From the NCBI GenBank assembly GCA_945487445.1, contig CALYTU010000003.1:1-30802 (forward strand): a stretch of DNA of 30,802 nt. Reading direction: 5' to 3'. The stretch's first letter is position 1. Every line of letters begins with the position of its first letter. The DNA is from an uncultured Clostridia bacterium (lineage in GTDB: Bacteria > Bacillota > Clostridia > Oscillospirales > Oscillospiraceae). Shown one piece after another: positions 23,117 through 30,762 of the stretch. The notes under the pieces are model-generated. The model was not told the DNA's origin and searched no databases. It was given only the letters and a program-made list of their open reading frames with translations. The translations under genes were made by a program, and so were the position numbers.

Positions 23117-23923
23117 TCACAGTCCGAAGTGCCGTAGGACAATCACCCCGGCCAGAAGGAGAAATCCGGCCAGAAAAGCAGCCAGGTCGATCGGCGCATA
23201 GCGAAGGACCTTCAGACGGGTCCGGCCCTCGCCGCCGTGGTAGCAGCGGCACTCCATGGCGGTTGCCAGTTCGTCGGCACGGCGGAAAGCGCTGACGAAC
23301 AGTGGCACCAGAATGGGAATGAGTGCCTTGGCCCGGCGGATGAGACTGCCTGTCTCAAAGTCGGCGCCGCGCGCCTTCTGGGCAGACATGATCTTGTCGG
23401 TTTCTTCGATCAGCGTGGGGATGAAACGAAGCGCAATGGACATCATCATTGCCAACTCGTGGACCGGGACGTGGAGCTTTTTCAGGGGGCTCAGCAGATG
23501 CTCCAGAGCGTCTGTCAGCGCAATCGGCGAAGTGGTGTAGGTCAAAAGGAAGGTGCCGCAGATCAGCATCATGATCCGCAGGACCATGAAGAAGGCCATC
23601 TTGAGCCCTTCGGAGTAGATGTGAAAGATCCACCAGTCCAGCAGCAGGGTCCCGCCCTGGGTATAGAACAGGTTCAGAGCCGCCGTGAAGAGGATGAAGA
23701 TCAGCATGGGCTTCAGTCCGCGGGTCATGGACTTGAAGGGGATCCGTCCCATGAAGGTGACGGCAACAAGAAAAGCCAGCATCAGGCCGTAGGAGACAAA
23801 GGACCTTGCCAGAAACAGCGCGACGATATAGACAACCAGCAACACCAGCTTTGTCCGGGGGTCCAGCCTGTGGATCACGGTCTTGCCGGGAAAAAACTGG
23901 CCGAGAGTGATATCCTTCAGCAT
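23117..23923 (-). CDS. ecfT: Energy-coupling factor transporter transmembrane protein EcfT
   Basis: EcfT is the membrane scaffold that couples two ATPases to exchangeable vitamin- and metal-binding S components. The 268-residue protein has about six hydrophobic segments. The coupling helices show QKARGADFETG and SAFRRADELATAMECRCY, matching the two Ala-Arg-Gly-type signatures that grip the ATPases (the second Gly is Cys here). The start ATG at 23923 has AGGAGGG about 6 bases upstream and overlaps the ecfA2 end by 7 bases, a sign of translational coupling. No S component is encoded in this window, so the transporter serves S components encoded elsewhere (group II ECF). Confidence 0.95.
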   Translation of the reverse strand: MLKDITLGQFFPGKTVIHRLDPRTKLVLLVVYIVALFLARSFVSYGLMLAFLVAVTFMGRIPFKSMTRGLKPMLIFILFTAALNLFYTQGGTLLLDWWIFHIYSEGLKMAFFMVLRIMMLICGTFLLTYTTSPIALTDALEHLLSPLKKLHVPVHELAMMMSIALRFIPTLIEETDKIMSAQKARGADFETGSLIRRAKALIPILVPLFVSAFRRADELATAMECRCYHGGEGRTRLKVLRYAPIDLAAFLAGFLLLAGVIVLRHFGL

Positions 23924-24786
23924 GTGTGGCCCTCCTTCCGTTCGGTCAGTCGGGCCAGCGCGTAGGGCACGGTATAGACGTCGGCAGGCAGCGCCAGGCC
24001 GCGCGCCCGCAGCAAATGAAAGACGATGGTGACCTGGGGCACGGACAGCCCCATCCCCATCAACTCGTCCACATGTGTAAATACCTCGGCCGGGGTTCCG
24101 TCCATGGCGACGCTGCCCTGGTTCATCACAATCAGGCGGCTGCAAAGCTTGGCCACCTCTTCCATGGAGTGACTGACCATGATGACGGTGGCGTTCTGCG
24201 CCTGCTGATAGGCGCGAATGTTCTCCAGAATTGCTTCCCGGCCGGCGGCATCCAGCCCGGCGGTTGGCTCGTCCAGAATCAATACATCCGGCTCCATGGC
24301 GATGACGCCGGCAATGGCCACCCGCCGCTTCTGGCCGCCGGAGAGGTCGAAGGGAGACTTTTGCAAAAGGTCCTCGCCGATACCCACGAAGCCCGCCGCG
24401 CGGCGGACCCGCGCCTCCAGCTCATCGCCGGAAACGCCTTGGTTTTTGGGGCCGAAGGCGATGTCCTTCCAACAGGTCTCCTCAAAGAGCTGGTATTCCG
24501 GGTACTGGAAAACCAACCCCACCCGGCCGCGGATGGAATGGGTGAAACGCTTGTCCTTCCAGATGTTTTCGCCTCGATAGAGCACCTGACCGGAGGTGGG
24601 CTTGAGCAGTCCGTTGAGATGCTGGATCATGGTGGACTTCCCGGAGCCGGTGTGTCCGATGACGCCAATCAACTCGCCGGACCGGAAGGAAAGGTTGATG
24701 TTCTCGATGGCGACGTGTTCAAAGGGAGTGCCCGCACTGTATATGTGCGTCAGGTTTTTGATTTCAATGATTGGGGTAGGGTCCAC
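23917..24786 (-). CDS. ecfA2: Energy-coupling factor transporter ATPase EcfA2
   Basis: This is the second ABC ATPase of the shared ECF module. The 289-residue protein has Walker A GHTGSGKS (44-51), Q-loop FQYPEYQLFEET (93-104), signature LSGGQ (148-152), Walker B LILDEPT (169-175) and the H-loop VSHSMEEV. The reading frame has no suitable ATG; GTG at 24786 has AGGAGG 8 bases upstream and directly precedes the conserved start (DPTPIIEIKNLTHIYSAGTP), so it is the start. It lies 149 bases after ecfA1; the gap holds a perfect 8-bp hairpin (24848-24855 with 24860-24867, CGGA loop) without a T-run. Confidence 0.95.
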   Translation of the reverse strand: MDPTPIIEIKNLTHIYSAGTPFEHVAIENINLSFRSGELIGVIGHTGSGKSTMIQHLNGLLKPTSGQVLYRGENIWKDKRFTHSIRGRVGLVFQYPEYQLFEETCWKDIAFGPKNQGVSGDELEARVRRAAGFVGIGEDLLQKSPFDLSGGQKRRVAIAGVIAMEPDVLILDEPTAGLDAAGREAILENIRAYQQAQNATVIMVSHSMEEVAKLCSRLIVMNQGSVAMDGTPAEVFTHVDELMGMGLSVPQVTIVFHLLRARGLALPADVYTVPYALARLTERKEGHTC

Positions 24787-24935
24787 GTGGGTATCCTCCT
24801 GTATGGACGGAAATTGAAAGCGCGCGTACTGAAATCGCGCACAGCGCCGGCAGCCCGGAGGCTGCCGTATGTCTCGGAAACCCGAAATTGGAGCGGCGCG
24901 CCACTGGGATTTCACGCTCCGAAGCGGGTCGCGGT

Positions 24936-25790
24936 TTAGCGTTTTGGGCTCAGCGCATCGGCAATCGCCTCAGCGCATTCGGCCGGGGTCAGCGCGTCGA
25001 TCGGGACGTTCCAGCCTGCCTTGCGGAGCTCATAGAGCAGCTCAGTGGTCTGGGGAACGTCCAGCCCCGCCTGACGAAGCAGCTTCACCTTGGAGAATAC
25101 TTCCCTGGGACTGCCGTCGGTCAGGATTCCGCCCTCGTGCATGACCACAACCCGGTCGGCTTCCACGGCCTCGTTCATATGGTGCGTAATCAAAACCACG
25201 GTGATTCCCTGCTCCCGGTTGAGTCGTGCGACGGTGGAGATGACCTCCTCTCGGCCGCGGGGATCGAGCATAGCGGTCGGCTCGTCCAGAACGATGCAGC
25301 GCGGCTGCATGGCGAGAACGCCCGCAATGGCAATGCGCTGCTTCTGACCGCCGGAGAGCAGATGAGGAGCGTGCTCGCGGTACTCGTACATGCCGACGGT
25401 TCTCAGCGCCTCGTCTACGCGCAGCCGAATCTCTGCCGATGGAACGCCGAGGTTTTCCGGCGCGAAAGCCACATCTTCCTCCACAACATTTGCCACAATC
25501 TGGTTATCCGGATTCTGGAAGACCATTCCAATTTGACGGCGGATCTCCAGCAGTTGATCTTCGTCTTCAGTGTCCAGACCGGCGACCCATACCTTGCCTC
25601 CCGAAGGAAGCAGGACCGCGTTAAAGTGCTTGGCCAGCGTGGATTTGCCGCAGCCGTTGGGGCCGATGATGGCCGTAAAGCTGCCCTCCTCAATCTCAAT
25701 ATTCAGATTTTCAAACACCGGCAGCGCCAGCCGTTCCCCGGATGCGGGGTAGGAGAAGTTTAGATTCTCGGCGCGGATAATCGTTGACAT
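24936..25790 (-). CDS. ecfA1: Energy-coupling factor transporter ATPase EcfA1
   Basis: This is the first ABC ATPase of the ECF module. Of its 284 residues, 43-51 are Walker A (GPNGCGKST), FQNPDNQI (91-98) is the Q-loop, LSGGQ is at 145-149 and IVLDEP at 166-171, followed by the H-loop ITHHMNEA. A methionine (TAMLD) replaces the commoner glycine in the D-loop region, as is usual for EcfA1. The start ATG at 25790 has AAGAAGG 8 bases upstream. The upstream gene is the RlmI-like methyltransferase, 207 bases away; a 123-bp repeat fills most of that gap, so readthrough RNA carries its hairpin. No strong separate promoter is seen between 25791 and 25889. Confidence 0.95.
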   Translation of the reverse strand: MSTIIRAENLNFSYPASGERLALPVFENLNIEIEEGSFTAIIGPNGCGKSTLAKHFNAVLLPSGGKVWVAGLDTEDEDQLLEIRRQIGMVFQNPDNQIVANVVEEDVAFAPENLGVPSAEIRLRVDEALRTVGMYEYREHAPHLLSGGQKQRIAIAGVLAMQPRCIVLDEPTAMLDPRGREEVISTVARLNREQGITVVLITHHMNEAVEADRVVVMHEGGILTDGSPREVFSKVKLLRQAGLDVPQTTELLYELRKAGWNVPIDALTPAECAEAIADALSPKR

Positions 25791-25889
25791 CTGATTTGCC
25801 TTCTTTCAATAAACAATCGACAAGTGGAAAAAACAAACATCCGCATATTGCAATTCGATGAATAGCAATACGCATTCACTTGTCAGCTG

Positions 25890-26012
25890 GTATCTGTTCA
25901 GTATCCTGTCATTTCGAGGCGATTCATCGCCGAGAAATCCGTATTATCTACGCAAAAAGGAACGGATTTCTCACTTCGTTCGAAATGACAGATGGGGCTA
26001 CTGAATAGATAC
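25890..26012 (+). repeat. MITE-like 123-bp repeat inserted in the 3' end of the methyltransferase gene
   Basis: This copy is identical to the consensus. Perfect 8-bp repeats GTCAGCTG flank it (25882-25889 and 26013-26020). The last four codons and the stop of the methyltransferase gene now come from the repeat. The former stop (TGA, complement of 25876-25878) is still present just beyond the left target duplication. Confidence 0.94.
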
Positions 26013-26873
26013 GTCAGCTGTCCAGCGGCCCGTTGCACCGCAGGGCAGACACAGCCCCGAAGCTGTGACGGGCAGGCCAAGCTCCTGCGCTTCGGTATGT
26101 CCGCCGAACTTCTTTGTCAGGATACTGTCGAGGATGTAGCCCACCACGGAGGGCGCAAGGCCAGTGGTGTAAGAGTTCACCAGCACGAACAGGGGGCGGT
26201 CCGACAGGACCCTGCTCACCTGCTCGATGAAGGGGTACAGGCTGGTTTCCAGCTTCCAAACCTCGCCGGAGGGACCCCGCCCATAGGAGGGCGGGTCCAT
26301 GATGATCGCGTCGTAGCGCCTTCCCCGGCGCAGCTCCCGCTCCACGAACTTGCCGCAGTCGTCCACGATCCAGCGGATGGGGGCGTCTTCCAGGCCGGAG
26401 GCCCGCGCATTGTCCCGGGCCATTTGCACCATGCCCTTTGCCGCGTCCACATGGCAGACCGAAGCGCCGCCGGCGGCGGCGGCCAGCGTGGCGCCGCCGG
26501 TATAGGCAAAGAGGTTCAGCACCTTCACGGAACGGCCCGCTCTTCGGACAGTGTCTGTGATGAAGTCCCAGTTGACCGCTTGCTCGGGGAAGACGCCGGT
26601 GTGCTTGAAATTCATGGGCTTGATCAGAAAGGTCAGGTCCTTGTAGTGCAGCGCCCAGTGGTCGGGCAGCCTGTGGTCGTTCCAGTGTCCGCCCCCGGAA
26701 TTGGAGCGGGCATAGCGGGCGTCATAGCGCAGCCAGCGGGGGTCTGTCCTGGGCGTGCTCCAGATCACCTGGGGGTCTGGGCGGACCAGGATATAGTTCC
26801 CCCAGCGTTCCAGCTTTTCTCCGTCCGAGGCGTCGAGGACCTCATATTCCTTCCATTGATCAGATATCCACAT
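25998..26873 (-). CDS. Class I SAM-dependent methyltransferase, RlmI-like, with a repeat-derived C-terminus
   Basis: The 291-residue protein resembles the RlmI/RlmK-type RNA methyltransferases. Motif I is LFAYTGGAT (121-129), followed by VDAAKGMVQMARDNA, and the catalytic loop is MDPPSYGRGPSGEVWKLE (192-209). It lacks an N-terminal PUA domain; the start, MWISDQWKEYEVLDA, is typical of a short Bacillota group. RNA is the likely substrate, but the site cannot be told. GGGAG lies 7 bases before the ATG. The last residues, VSIQ, and the stop TAG are encoded by the inserted 123-bp repeat. Removing the repeat and one target duplication gives the ending WTADK and stop, so the native protein was probably three residues shorter. 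The effect on activity is likely small. It follows the penicillin-binding protein gene by 70 bases. Confidence 0.88.
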   Translation of the reverse strand: MWISDQWKEYEVLDASDGEKLERWGNYILVRPDPQVIWSTPRTDPRWLRYDARYARSNSGGGHWNDHRLPDHWALHYKDLTFLIKPMNFKHTGVFPEQAVNWDFITDTVRRAGRSVKVLNLFAYTGGATLAAAAGGASVCHVDAAKGMVQMARDNARASGLEDAPIRWIVDDCGKFVERELRRGRRYDAIIMDPPSYGRGPSGEVWKLETSLYPFIEQVSRVLSDRPLFVLVNSYTTGLAPSVVGYILDSILTKKFGGHTEAQELGLPVTASGLCLPCGATGRWTADVSIQ

Positions 26874-26943
26874 GGTTGTTCTCCCAGTTCACAGGTAATA
26901 GCAGTTCATCGACCGCTGCCGATGAATCATGCGGGCTCTCGCG

Positions 26944-29616
26944 TTACGGCTCCTCCGGCGCGGGGGGCTGATCGGAGCCGGGATCGTCGTCAGGCCCCGG
27001 TTCGGGTTCAGGCTCCGGATCAGACTCCTCCGGATTTGCCTGTGCCAGAGCGTCCAAAACAGCCTTTTGCAGTTCTACCAGCCGTTCATGCGAGTGCACG
27101 CTGCAGACCGTGATGCCGTTGGCTTCCATGGCGCCGGCAAGCGTGGGCGCGTCGTTCTCTCCGTCCTTGAGCATATAAATGGTACGGTGTTCAATCGAAT
27201 TTTCGCGGAACCGCTGGAGCTCCGGGAACTGCGCCGCAAGTTCCTTGAAATCGGCGCTGTTGATGATGCGATTATAGGCAATACAGTCATTGTTGGCGCA
27301 ATAGCCCTTGCCGCCGCGGCCGTCGGGATAGCACATTTGCAGATCGAACTGCAAGTGCGCCTGGCAGGTGTTCTCCGGCACATCGGAGGCAAAGAGACTG
27401 ATGGACCTGGCTACGCACTTGGGTCCAGCCAGAAGTCCGGTCTGGTTGCAGACCTGCACATTGACAAAAAGCTCATCGTCGGGCTGAACGAAGTCGCCGA
27501 TCTCTTCCTTTGACAGATTCGCCGTCAGCTTTGTCATAACGTTTTTCCACATGACAACGGCGGGGTTGGTATTGACCAACAGCCGGACCTCCTCCGGGTT
27601 GTCAAAGCCGCACCAGACGGCGGCGGTATACCGGGGTGTGAAGCCGGAGAACCAGCGGTCGCGGTTGCTGGTGGTGGTGCCGGTCTTGCCTGCAACGGGG
27701 ACCCCGGTGATTTGCGCGGGCGTACCGGTTCCGTAGAGGCAGGCATATTTGAGCATAGACATCATATACCAGGCGGCATGAGCGCTCATAGTCTCGCGGG
27801 TCTGCTGGGTGTTGTCGAGAATGAGATTGCCATCCGCGTCCTCTACGCGGGTATAGGTTCTGGCCTTGCGATAGACGCCCGCGTTGGGGAAGGTGGCGTA
27901 GGCCGTGGCCATCTCGCGGATGGTCACGCCGTGGGTAAGCTGGCCCATGCCCAGGGGGGCGTAGTCAATGTCGGAATACGATCTCCCGTTGCGCTCCTCG
28001 GATTCCACCAGGCTTGTCAGCCCAAACTGCTCCTTGGCAAACCGGAAGCTGGCCTCCGGGGTGACGTCGGCCAGGACCTTGACGGCAATGGTGTTCAGCG
28101 ATTGGGCCAGACCGTTGTTGACCAGCATCCAGCCACTGTAACGGCGGTTTTCATTCTGTGGCCAATCCTTGCCGTTGAGCTGCATAAAGGCCGAGTCCTC
28201 ATAGGCAGACCCCGGCGTGATGACGCCCAGGGCCAGACCGGGGCCGTAGACCGTCAGGGGCTTGATGGAAGAGCCGGGAGAAAGACGGCTCATAGTGGCC
28301 CGGTTCCAGGTCAGATTGCCCTCTTTTTTTCCAACGCCTCCGGCCATGGCAATGATATCACCGGTTTCGTTGTCAATGACCACGATGGCCGACTGGAGCT
28401 GCTGAGAGGAGTAGGTTTTTGGGACATTCTCCACATCCTGATAGACCGCGTCCACCTTCGCCTGTGCCTCAAGATCGAGCGTGGAATAGATTCGGAAACC
28501 GCCGGTGGTGACCATCTGGTTGGCCGCGTCGTAGGTAATGCCCTTGAGGGCCGCCAGGTCGCTGCTGACGTCGCGGATTACAGTGTCCTCAAAGTAGGAG
28601 TAGTAATCCTTTCTCTCCACGTCGAACTGGTTTTCATGGCCACACTTGGGGCAGGTAAAGTAGTCGCCGCTGGGCTTGTACTGGGCAATGCCGCCCTCGT
28701 AGCTGCATGCTTCGCAGATAAATTTCCGGTCGCTGTCAGTGAAGCTCTTGAACTCCAAAACCTGATCGCTGACGCGCTCATAGGTGTCCCGGTCGTCAAT
28801 ATAGCCCTGTTCATACATTTGCTGAAGAATGGTCTGGGTGCGGCGTTCGTTGTTTTCGGGGTAGATATAGGGATCGTAGCGGGAGGGGTTGTTGGTGATA
28901 CCGATAATGCAGGCACACTCCTTCGTCGTCAGTTCCTCCAGCTCCTTGCCGAAATAGACGTGGGCTGCGGACTTGATGCCATAGGCGCCCTCACCAAGAT
29001 AGATGGTGTTGAGATACCAAGTGATAATCTCTTCCTTCGTGTAGTGCTCCTCAAAGTCCAGCGCCTTGAAAATCTCCATCAGCTTGCGGCGAACGGTAAC
29101 ATCCTTGTCGCCGGTCAGGTTCTTGATGAGCTGCTGGGTGAGCGTGGAGCCGCCGTAGGTGGAGCCGCCGATGAACATGTTGGCCGATGCGGCCAGGGTG
29201 CGCATCCAGTCCACACCGTCGTGCTCCCAGAAACGCTTATCCTCGATAGCCACGGTGGCGTTAATCATATCCGTGGGTATTTCCTCATAGTTTACCCAAA
29301 TGCGGTTTTCCACGGCCAGAAGCTGCCGAATCTCCTCATATTCGCCCTGGGAATTTTTCGCCAGGATGAAGGAGGACTGGTTCAGTTTCACGCCGTCGAG
29401 ATCATAGTGCGCGATGGGGATGATGTCTTCTTCAATATAAGTCTTTCCCTGTTCGTAAACGCGCACAGCGGCCACACCGCCCGCAATGCCAAGGAAGATC
29501 GTAACAGCCAGCAAGGTTGCCACGATCCGCCAAAGCATATGGATCACACCGCCGGTGACGGTTCGCTGGCGGGGGTCCGGCGCTTTTTTCCGTTTGATCG
29601 TCTGTTCTTTATCCAT
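26944..29616 (-). CDS. Class A penicillin-binding protein with a zinc-ribbon-like insertion
   Basis: This bifunctional enzyme polymerises glycan strands and cross-links peptides. The 890-residue protein has a basic cytoplasmic start, one membrane helix at about 27-47, a GT51 transglycosylase (catalytic E125 in VAIEDKRFWEHDG; GGSTLTQQLIKN at 156-167) and a transpeptidase with SSIK (S449 to K452), SLN (506-508) and KTG (644-646). Between the two catalytic domains, residues 301-325 hold CEAC and CPKC pairs 17 residues apart, a rubredoxin/zinc-ribbon pattern not found in standard PBP1a. The C-terminus has further cysteines and a Pro/Glu/Asp-rich tail. The ATG at 29616 is chosen: an ATG at 29634 is also possible, and GGAGGG lies 10 bases upstream of the chosen one. 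A strong promoter is at 29707-29736. Confidence 0.92.
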   Translation of the reverse strand: MDKEQTIKRKKAPDPRQRTVTGGVIHMLWRIVATLLAVTIFLGIAGGVAAVRVYEQGKTYIEEDIIPIAHYDLDGVKLNQSSFILAKNSQGEYEEIRQLLAVENRIWVNYEEIPTDMINATVAIEDKRFWEHDGVDWMRTLAASANMFIGGSTYGGSTLTQQLIKNLTGDKDVTVRRKLMEIFKALDFEEHYTKEEIITWYLNTIYLGEGAYGIKSAAHVYFGKELEELTTKECACIIGITNNPSRYDPYIYPENNERRTQTILQQMYEQGYIDDRDTYERVSDQVLEFKSFTDSDRKFICEACSYEGGIAQYKPSGDYFTCPKCGHENQFDVERKDYYSYFEDTVIRDVSSDLAALKGITYDAANQMVTTGGFRIYSTLDLEAQAKVDAVYQDVENVPKTYSSQQLQSAIVVIDNETGDIIAMAGGVGKKEGNLTWNRATMSRLSPGSSIKPLTVYGPGLALGVITPGSAYEDSAFMQLNGKDWPQNENRRYSGWMLVNNGLAQSLNTIAVKVLADVTPEASFRFAKEQFGLTSLVESEERNGRSYSDIDYAPLGMGQLTHGVTIREMATAYATFPNAGVYRKARTYTRVEDADGNLILDNTQQTRETMSAHAAWYMMSMLKYACLYGTGTPAQITGVPVAGKTGTTTSNRDRWFSGFTPRYTAAVWCGFDNPEEVRLLVNTNPAVVMWKNVMTKLTANLSKEEIGDFVQPDDELFVNVQVCNQTGLLAGPKCVARSISLFASDVPENTCQAHLQFDLQMCYPDGRGGKGYCANNDCIAYNRIINSADFKELAAQFPELQRFRENSIEHRTIYMLKDGENDAPTLAGAMEANGITVCSVHSHERLVELQKAVLDALAQANPEESDPEPEPEPGPDDDPGSDQPPAPEEP

Positions 29617-29706
29617 TGTATTTCGTCCCTCCATGGCGGCCGAGCCGCAGCGGTCGGAAAACGTCTGTTCTGCAAAAGGGCGCAAGCGTCCAAAATGTCA
29701 TCCTAT

Positions 29707-29736
29707 ACTATACACCATCTGACTGCTCTTTGTCAA
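29707..29736 (-). promoter_or_regulatory. Sigma-A-type promoter for the penicillin-binding protein gene
   Basis: On the minus strand the -35 box TTGACA (29736-29731) is perfect and TATAGT (29712-29707) is the -10 box, with an 18-bp spacer. The leader is about 85 bases. This is the best promoter for the whole minus-strand series down to clpE. I see nothing further in 29737-29848. Confidence 0.75.
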
Positions 29737-29848
29737 ATAGATTGCCCCGCCGAAAGAAAAGTATTTACCGTTTTTTAACAAAATGCCGCCCGAGCCACGC
29801 AAAACGCGCCATCGTTCTTCCCTTCCGGGTTGCAACAATTCCGCACCC

Positions 29849-30013
29849 CACTGTCATTTCGAACGCAGTGAGAAATCTGTCCTGCATCGCAGGTAAAGCA
29901 AGGATATCTCGCAAAACATTCCCCCACTGTCATTTCGAACGAAGTGAGAAATCCGTCCTGTATCGCAGGCAAAGCAAGAATTTAACGGCAATCAATCGCC
30001 TCGAGATGGCAGG
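29849..30013. repeat. Two tandem degenerate units related to the 123-bp repeat
   Basis: Units starting CACTGTCATTTCGAACG (about 29849 and 29925) share 'GTCATTTCGAACGnAGTGAGAAATC' with one arm of the 123-bp repeat, then continue with CCTGyATCGCAGG, a short hairpin not in the main family. The second unit ends with AATCGCCTCGAGATGGCAG, close to the other arm of the main repeat (AATCGCCTCGAAATGACAG). The first unit is truncated. Terminal GTATCT sequences and target duplications are missing. Confidence 0.7.
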
Positions 30014-30050
30014 CTGCAAAAAAATCATCCCGCGGTTTCGGGGAAATGGC

Positions 30051-30096
30051 AAACGGAGCGGCCTCCGTTCTTTGGGAACAGAGAACCACTCCGTTT
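30051..30096 (-). terminator. Stem-loop region after rplS
   Basis: AAACGGAG (30051-30058) can pair with CTCCGTT (30063-30069) or with CTCCGTTT (30089-30096). Read on the minus strand, the tighter hairpin has a 4-base loop and is followed by TGCCATTT, without a strong T-run. It lies 17 bases after the rplS stop and is the only terminator candidate. Confidence 0.45.
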
Positions 30097-30112
30097 TGCT
30101 GTCTGCTCGGAA

Positions 30113-30454
30113 TCAGACGCGCTCCTTGACCTTGGCAGCCTTGCCCAGACGGTCACGCAGGTAGTAGAGCTTCGCTCTGCGGACCTTGCCGCGGCGAACG
30201 GTCTCAACCTTGACGATGTTAGGCGCGTGAATGGGGAACACCTTCTCGCAGCCAACGCCGTAGCTCAGGCGACGGACGGTGAAGCTCTCTTCGATGCCGC
30301 CGTGCTTCTTGCCGATGACGGTACCTTCGAAAACCTGAACTCTCTCGCGAGAGCCTTCCTTGATCTTGACATGCACACGAACGGTGTCGCCGACCCGAAC
30401 GACGGGGAGCTCTTCCTTCATGTACTGGCTGGTCAGTGCCTTCATGAGATCCAT
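30113..30454 (-). CDS. rplS: 50S ribosomal protein L19
   Basis: L19 sits at the 30S-50S interface and contacts 16S rRNA in bridge B8. The 113-residue product is the normal length and shows PVVRVGDTVRVHVKIKEG (17-34), then RVQVFEGTVIGKKHGGIEES and SYGVGCEKVFPIHAPNI, then the basic RRGKVRRAKLYYLRDRLGKA. The ATG at 30454 has AGGAGG 8 bases upstream. It usually follows rpsP-rimM-trmD, but it has its own promoter here (30556-30583), and those genes are not in the window because repeats fill the upstream DNA. The roughly 95-base leader fits the known L19 autoregulatory leader. Confidence 0.97.
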   Translation of the reverse strand: MDLMKALTSQYMKEELPVVRVGDTVRVHVKIKEGSRERVQVFEGTVIGKKHGGIEESFTVRRLSYGVGCEKVFPIHAPNIVKVETVRRGKVRRAKLYYLRDRLGKAAKVKERV

Positions 30455-30549
30455 GATCTTGTCCTCCTTTATATTTGGGCGTTCATGTCACAGGAAATGC
30501 CGCTGCACTCTCGCGCCGGCAGTGCCAGAGGACCGCTCCATTCATAGGC
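30455..30549 (-). ncRNA. Putative L19 leader (5' untranslated region of rplS)
   Basis: From the predicted start near 30549 to the ATG there are about 95 bases with short complementary segments, for example GCACT with AGTGC around a GC-rich loop. L19 leaders of Bacillota are short structured elements at this place. I cannot confirm the fold by covariance, so the call rests on position and length. Confidence 0.4.
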
Positions 30550-30555
30550 CGATTT

Positions 30556-30583
30556 ATTATAACACAGTTTCCACAAAAAGCAA
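30556..30583 (-). promoter_or_regulatory. Sigma-A-type promoter for rplS
   Basis: On the minus strand TTGCTT (30583-30578) and a perfect TATAAT (30561-30556) are separated by 16 bp. The promoter abuts the direct-repeat/inverted-repeat region at 30587, so an insertion there may have set the gene apart from its former upstream neighbours. Confidence 0.7.
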
Positions 30584-30586
30584 GTA

Positions 30587-30762
30587 TTATTTTACTTGAG
30601 TTTCCGCATTTTGAAGCAGAACACCAGTAATACCAACGGTTTGCGGGCTTGTTTGCTAAACATTAGCTAAAAAACCACAGTAATTGAGTTTTCAAGCGTT
30701 TGTGAACCATTCGTCACGGAATTATGCGGAAACTCAAGTTATTTTACTCTTGAGTTTCCGCA
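30587..30762. repeat. 143-bp inverted-repeat-bounded element plus a further end copy
   Basis: TTGAGTTTCCGCA (30596-30608) and TGCGGAAACTCAA (30725-30737) are perfect terminal inverted repeats. The 9-bp direct repeat TTATTTTAC flanks them (30587-30595 and 30739-30747). A third copy, CTTGAGTTTCCGCA, lies at 30749-30762 and forms a perfect 14-bp hairpin with 30725-30738. The interior (116 bases) has no coding frame. It may be a small transposable element, with the end of a second or larger element running out of the window; no gene is seen in 30763-30802. Confidence 0.55.

Noticed and set aside
24787..24935. Hairpin between ecfA1 and ecfA2 as a terminator
   Set aside because: The 8-bp stem with CGGA loop (24848-24867) has no T-run on the minus strand, and the two ATPases must be made together. 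It may be an RNA-processing or stability element.
1..26012. CRISPR array from the repeated 123-bp sequence
   Set aside because: Copies are kilobases apart, in both orientations, with target duplications. There are no regular spacers and no cas genes.
27712..29778. Long plus-strand open frame (688 codons) opposite the penicillin-binding protein gene
   Set aside because: It is a shadow of a high-GC gene: the minus-strand frame has all catalytic motifs, a promoter and a ribosome binding site, while the plus frame has no domain.
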